Of a stretch of DNA of 8,272 bases, positions 6,365-8,272 are shown in pieces. The DNA is from an uncultured Chloroflexota bacterium (GTDB lineage Bacteria; Chloroflexota; Limnocylindria; Limnocylindrales; Limnocylindraceae): NCBI GenBank assembly GCA_937864085.1, contig CALMIH010000086.1, forward strand, positions 1 to 8,272, written 5' to 3'. The translations under genes and the position numbers were made by a program. The notes beneath the pieces are model-generated. The model was not told the origin of the DNA. It searched no databases and was given only the letters and a program-made list of their open reading frames with translations. Position 1 is the first letter of the stretch, and every line of letters starts with the position of its first letter.

Positions 6365-7391
6365 GAGTTGCCACCTCCTGTTGCAAGGCTCCCCATGTTG
6401 GCCGCTCTGATCCGGCGGGGACGCTCTCGCCGCCCGCCTCTACGGCAACGGTGAGTGCCGCAATTGCAACGTCATGCATTTCGTCATCTGGGAGGCGTGT
6501 GGTGATGCGCTGTACTGCAAGTCCTGGTGCGGCGAGCGCGCGAGCGATCGGATTGGTTCGGTACTTCCCGAGGAGGCGAAGGATCTCGTAGGAGAGACCT
6601 GCAACAAGCGGGATGCCAAAGACGCGGCTCGCAACAGTTTCAAGTGGATCGAGACGGCCGAGTGTGGTGAAGGCGACGAGGCTAACCAGAATGACGACAA
6701 CAAGAAACTCGGTGCCGCAGCGTGGGTGGGCGGTTGGCCAGCGCGCAAGATCGGCGCGCGTCAACTTATCCCCGTTCTCTAACGCATGAATTGCACGGTG
6801 CTCCGCACCGTGATAACGGTAGGTGCGATCAATGTCGCGACTGCGCCCAGCAAGCGAGAGATACGCGATCAGGATCACGATCTGCAAGATGCCGTCCAAC
6901 AGCCGTTCTGCGAGCAGTGAGTCAGCGGAGAGCGCACTCAGAAGAAGCGACGCCGTCACCGCTGGGATGATGTTGAAGAGCGCCATCACAAAGACGAGCG
7001 TGAGGACAACGGTCACCGCAGAGAGTGCGCGGTCGCCACGCGACGAAGTTGTGCCAACCGAAGCCTGGCCCGAAGAGAGCTCGGCGCTACGCAGCAGCCA
7101 GCGGCTCCCGAGAACGAGTGTCTCAACAAGGATCACAACGCCGCGTGCGATCGGAAGTTTTGCGGCGCGCTTTCGCAGCGCGCCGTTCGGCAGCAGTTCG
7201 GTGGTGGTGAGGATGCTGCCGTCTGGGACACGAATTGCCACGCCGATATGCGCGGGTCCACGCATCAAGATGCCGTCAACGAGCGCCTGTCCGCCGTACG
7301 CCACACTGCGCGCAGGGGCGGCAAGGTTTGCGAGTGCAAACGCGAGAAGGTGTGATGCGCGTCGCACAACGACGCCACAGTGGCGTCGCAC
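6357..7391 (-). CDS. DUF1385 (YqhQ-like) integral membrane protein
   Basis: This conserved membrane protein of unknown function (DUF1385, COG3872-like, YqhQ in Bacillus) has 344 residues from the chosen start. Signature blocks are YGGQALVDGILMRGP (32-46), YRYHGAEHRAIHALENG (191-207) and HPRCGTEFLVVV (222-233). The C-terminal soluble block is PGLAVQRITTRLPDDE (289-304). Hydrophobic segments lie at about 124-150, 163-180, 228-243 and 254-274. The His/Glu/Cys residues of HGAEH and HPRCGT look like a possible metal site at the membrane face; this is inference. The gene often sits beside rpmE, prfA and prmC in other bacteria, which suggests a link to translation or envelope assembly, but no function is assigned. 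The start is uncertain: GTG 7391 is 5 nt after the rpmE stop without a ribosome binding site. Other GTG codons are at 7367 and 7304, also without one. The frame upstream overlaps rpmE and is not used. Confidence 0.88.
   Translation of the reverse strand: MRRHCGVVVRRASHLLAFALANLAAPARSVAYGGQALVDGILMRGPAHIGVAIRVPDGSILTTTELLPNGALRKRAAKLPIARGVVILVETLVLGSRWLLRSAELSSGQASVGTTSSRGDRALSAVTVVLTLVFVMALFNIIPAVTASLLLSALSADSLLAERLLDGILQIVILIAYLSLAGRSRDIDRTYRYHGAEHRAIHALENGDKLTRADLARWPTAHPRCGTEFLVVVILVSLVAFTTLGRLDPLETVASRVFGIPLVAGLSYEILRLLGKYRTNPIARALAAPGLAVQRITTRLPDDEMHDVAIAALTVAVEAGGESVPAGSERPTWGALQQEVATHG
6372..6379 (-). promoter_or_regulatory. Strong ribosome binding site of prfA
   Basis: In mRNA sense AGGAGGTG is followed by 7 nt (GCAACTC) and the prfA ATG. 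It is a near-complete anti-16S match, lying within the last codons of the DUF1385 gene. RF1 may therefore be translated independently and strongly despite the overlap. Confidence 0.85.
7370..7388 (-). other. 9-bp inverted repeat at the rpmE/DUF1385 junction
   Basis: CGACGCCAC and GTGGCGTCG face each other across one base, so the mRNA could form a GC-rich stem of about 8 bp with a 3-nt loop. It begins directly after the most likely DUF1385 start codon and 8 nt after the rpmE stop. No U-run follows, so it is not a standard intrinsic terminator. It may stabilise the ribosomal-protein mRNA end, act as a processing site or limit translation of the downstream gene. It could also be a coincidence of Arg/Val codons, since GTGCGACGC occurs twice here. 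Confidence 0.5.
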
Positions 7392-7396
7392 GAAAA

Positions 7397-7606
7397 TCAG
7401 CGCGAGCGCCCGAGGCGCTTCTGGAATCGCTCCACCTGACCTGCGGTGTCCAACAGGATCTGCTTCCCCGTAAAGAACGGGTGGCAGTTCGAGCAGACTT
7501 CGGTCTTCATCTCGCCGGCGCGCGTTGAGCCAACGGTGAACTTGGTGCTGCATGCCAGACACGTGATCTGGATCTCGCCGTACTTTGGATGAATCTCTGG
7601 CTTCAT
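7397..7606 (-). CDS. rpmE: 50S ribosomal protein bL31, zinc-binding (C+) form
   Basis: This 69-residue protein has the typical opening MKPEIHPKYGEIQITC. Cys pairs C16/C19 and C38/C41 (VCSNCHPFFTGKQ) match the zinc-ribbon C+ form of bL31, which bridges the 50S central protuberance and the 30S head. Zinc-starved bacteria often swap this form for a Cys-less paralogue; none is seen here. An in-frame ATG or GTG further upstream would add 11 residues inside rpmA. I reject it because the family begins at Met-Lys. The gene starts 10 nt after the rpmA stop, with only a weak purine stretch (AGAGAG), suggesting coupling to rpmA. Stop is TGA. Confidence 0.97.
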   Translation of the reverse strand: MKPEIHPKYGEIQITCLACSTKFTVGSTRAGEMKTEVCSNCHPFFTGKQILLDTAGQVERFQKRLGRSR

Positions 7607-7616
7607 CAGCGACTCT

Positions 7617-7883
7617 CTAGGCGTCCGGCGCGGAAGCAACCACGTTGACGCGCTTCTTCAAGCGCGACGCGTAGTCAAACTTCACGCGACCTGTAACGGT
7701 TGCATAGATGGTGTAGTCGCTACCAAGGCCAACACCACGTCCGGCGGCGAACTGCGTCCCGCGCTGGCGCACGATGATGCCGCCTGCGTTGATGAACTCG
7801 CCGTCGCCAACCTTCACGCCAAGGCGCTGACCAGCGCTGTCGCGTCCGTTGCGGCTGCTTGATCCTGCCTTCTTATGTGCCAT
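7617..7883 (-). CDS. rpmA: 50S ribosomal protein bL27
   Basis: This 88-residue protein belongs to the large subunit, near the peptidyl transferase centre. It opens MAHKKAGSSSRNGRDS and continues with GQRLGVKVGDGE (18-29), GGIIVRQRGTQF (34-45) and YATVTGRVKFDY, all typical of bL27. The basic N-terminus starts directly with MAHKK. There is no cleavable lead peptide of the kind seen in Firmicutes. Length is normal. It follows rplU by a 22-nt gap, the usual rplU-rpmA pairing, and has a very strong ribosome binding site. Stop is TAG. Confidence 0.98.
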   Translation of the reverse strand: MAHKKAGSSSRNGRDSAGQRLGVKVGDGEFINAGGIIVRQRGTQFAAGRGVGLGSDYTIYATVTGRVKFDYASRLKKRVNVVASAPDA

Positions 7884-7887
7884 GACG

Positions 7888-7895
7888 TCCTCCTT
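7888..7895 (-). promoter_or_regulatory. Strong ribosome binding site of rpmA
   Basis: In mRNA sense AAGGAGGA precedes the rpmA ATG by 4 nt. It is the only recognisable element in the 22-nt gap between rplU and rpmA; no promoter or terminator is visible there. Confidence 0.85.
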
Positions 7896-7905
7896 GACTC
7901 GTTAC

Positions 7906-8272
7906 TTATTCAGCGTCGGCTGGCTTCTTCGCCGCCGACTTCTTTGCTGCCGGCTTTGCAGTGGACTTCGCCGCCGGCTTCGCTGCGCTCTTTGCGGCAG
8001 GCTTTACTGCAGCCTTCGCTTCGCTCTTCTCAACCGGTGCTGCAACCTTCAACTTCTCGGCGAGTGCGGCGTCAGCCTGCGCTCGCTCTGCGGCGGCCTT
8101 CACTGCTGCGGCCTTCACCTTCTCGCGATCAGCTGCGCCGGCCTCCCAGATCGCCTTCGCGCTGGTGCCATTCACCGCAACTTCGGTGACCTTAATAAGG
8201 TGAAGTTCCTGGCGATGCCCCTTAGTGATGCGGCTACGCGCCTTCGGTCGATACTTAAAGCTGATCGTCTTT
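7906..8272 (-). CDS. rplU: 50S ribosomal protein bL21, 3' part, with Ala/Lys-rich tail
   Basis: The last 121 codons are in the window; the 5' end lies beyond 8272. The first visible residues, KTISFKYRPKARSRITKGHR and QELHLIKVTEV, match the C-terminal end of bL21 (KxxxRxxxGHRQ...VKIxxI). bL21 binds 23S rRNA in the large subunit. Ordinary bL21 ends about here. This one instead continues for about 85 more residues, first as a probable charged helix (about 35-80) rich in Ala, Lys and Glu. A histone-H1-like stretch of KPAAKS repeats follows, ending KKPADAE. The frame is continuous, so the tail belongs to the same protein unless translation restarts internally. It is followed by rpmA, the normal partner. 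The stop is TAA. The identity is firm despite truncation. Confidence 0.93.
   Translation of the reverse strand, partial: KTISFKYRPKARSRITKGHRQELHLIKVTEVAVNGTSAKAIWEAGAADREKVKAAAVKAAAERAQADAALAEKLKVAAPVEKSEAKAAVKPAAKSAAKPAAKSTAKPAAKKSAAKKPADAE
7939..8010 (-). repeat. Tandem 24-nt/8-residue repeats in the bL21 tail
   Basis: Three consecutive 8-residue units read AVKPAAKS, AAKPAAKS and TAKPAAKK, followed by a partial SAAKKPAD. DNA identity between units is imperfect, so they have diverged or are kept at protein level. Such basic Ala/Pro/Lys repeats resemble the tails of histone H1-like bacterial proteins and probably bind nucleic acid; the function here is unknown. Confidence 0.75.

Noticed and set aside
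7370..7388. Intrinsic terminator after rpmE
   Set aside because: The inverted repeat is strong, but no run of U follows on the transcript and the next gene continues straight through it.
7392..7562. N-terminal extension of the DUF1385 frame into rpmE
   Set aside because: The 57 extra residues overlap almost the whole bL31 coding sequence in another frame and show no DUF1385 similarity.
1..8272. Mobile elements, defence genes, CRISPR, tRNA or rRNA
   Set aside because: No transposase, integrase, terminal repeats, spaced repeats or tRNA-like cloverleaf could be recognised; the window is fully occupied by housekeeping genes.

Overview
This window is one dense block of conserved housekeeping genes, all read from the minus strand. 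Transcription runs from high to low coordinates. No gap between genes exceeds about 31 nt, and several genes overlap. The DNA is GC-rich. I see no tRNA, rRNA, mobile element, CRISPR array, phage gene or long non-coding stretch.

In transcription order the genes are: the 3' end of rplU (ribosomal protein bL21, with an unusual Ala/Lys-rich tail); rpmA (bL27); rpmE (bL31, zinc-binding form); a DUF1385 membrane protein; prfA (release factor 1); prmC (release factor glutamine methyltransferase); a Cof-type HAD-IIB phosphatase; glyA (serine hydroxymethyltransferase); a WecA/TagO-type polyprenyl-phosphate sugar-phosphate transferase; a small AtpZ/AtpI-family membrane protein; and the 5' part of atpB (ATP synthase subunit a), which runs off the window. 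The atp operon presumably continues to the left and the rest of rplU lies to the right.

The logic is protein synthesis first: large-subunit ribosomal proteins, then RF1 and the enzyme that methylates its GGQ glutamine. One-carbon/serine metabolism, lipid-linked glycan initiation and the F-type ATP synthase follow. As I recall it, the backbone rpmE-prfA-prmC-glyA-(glycan gene)-atpI-atpB resembles the Bacillus subtilis neighbourhood and those of Actinomycetota and Chloroflexota, so it is probably an old arrangement.

The organism is a bacterium. The style of bL31, bL27, DUF1385, AtpB and the WecA-like protein looks most like Chloroflexota (perhaps a freshwater lineage), with Actinomycetota as the alternative. 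This is an impression from sequence style, not a search result.

I found no convincing previously undescribed system. The points that merit a second look are sequence-level oddities in well-known genes: loss of an expected catalytic-region Asp in the WecA-like enzyme (MGT for MGD), NLPY in place of NPPY in an enlarged PrmC, a histone-H1-like tail on bL21, a 9-bp inverted repeat directly after the likely DUF1385 start, and frequent UAG stops beside the RF1 gene.
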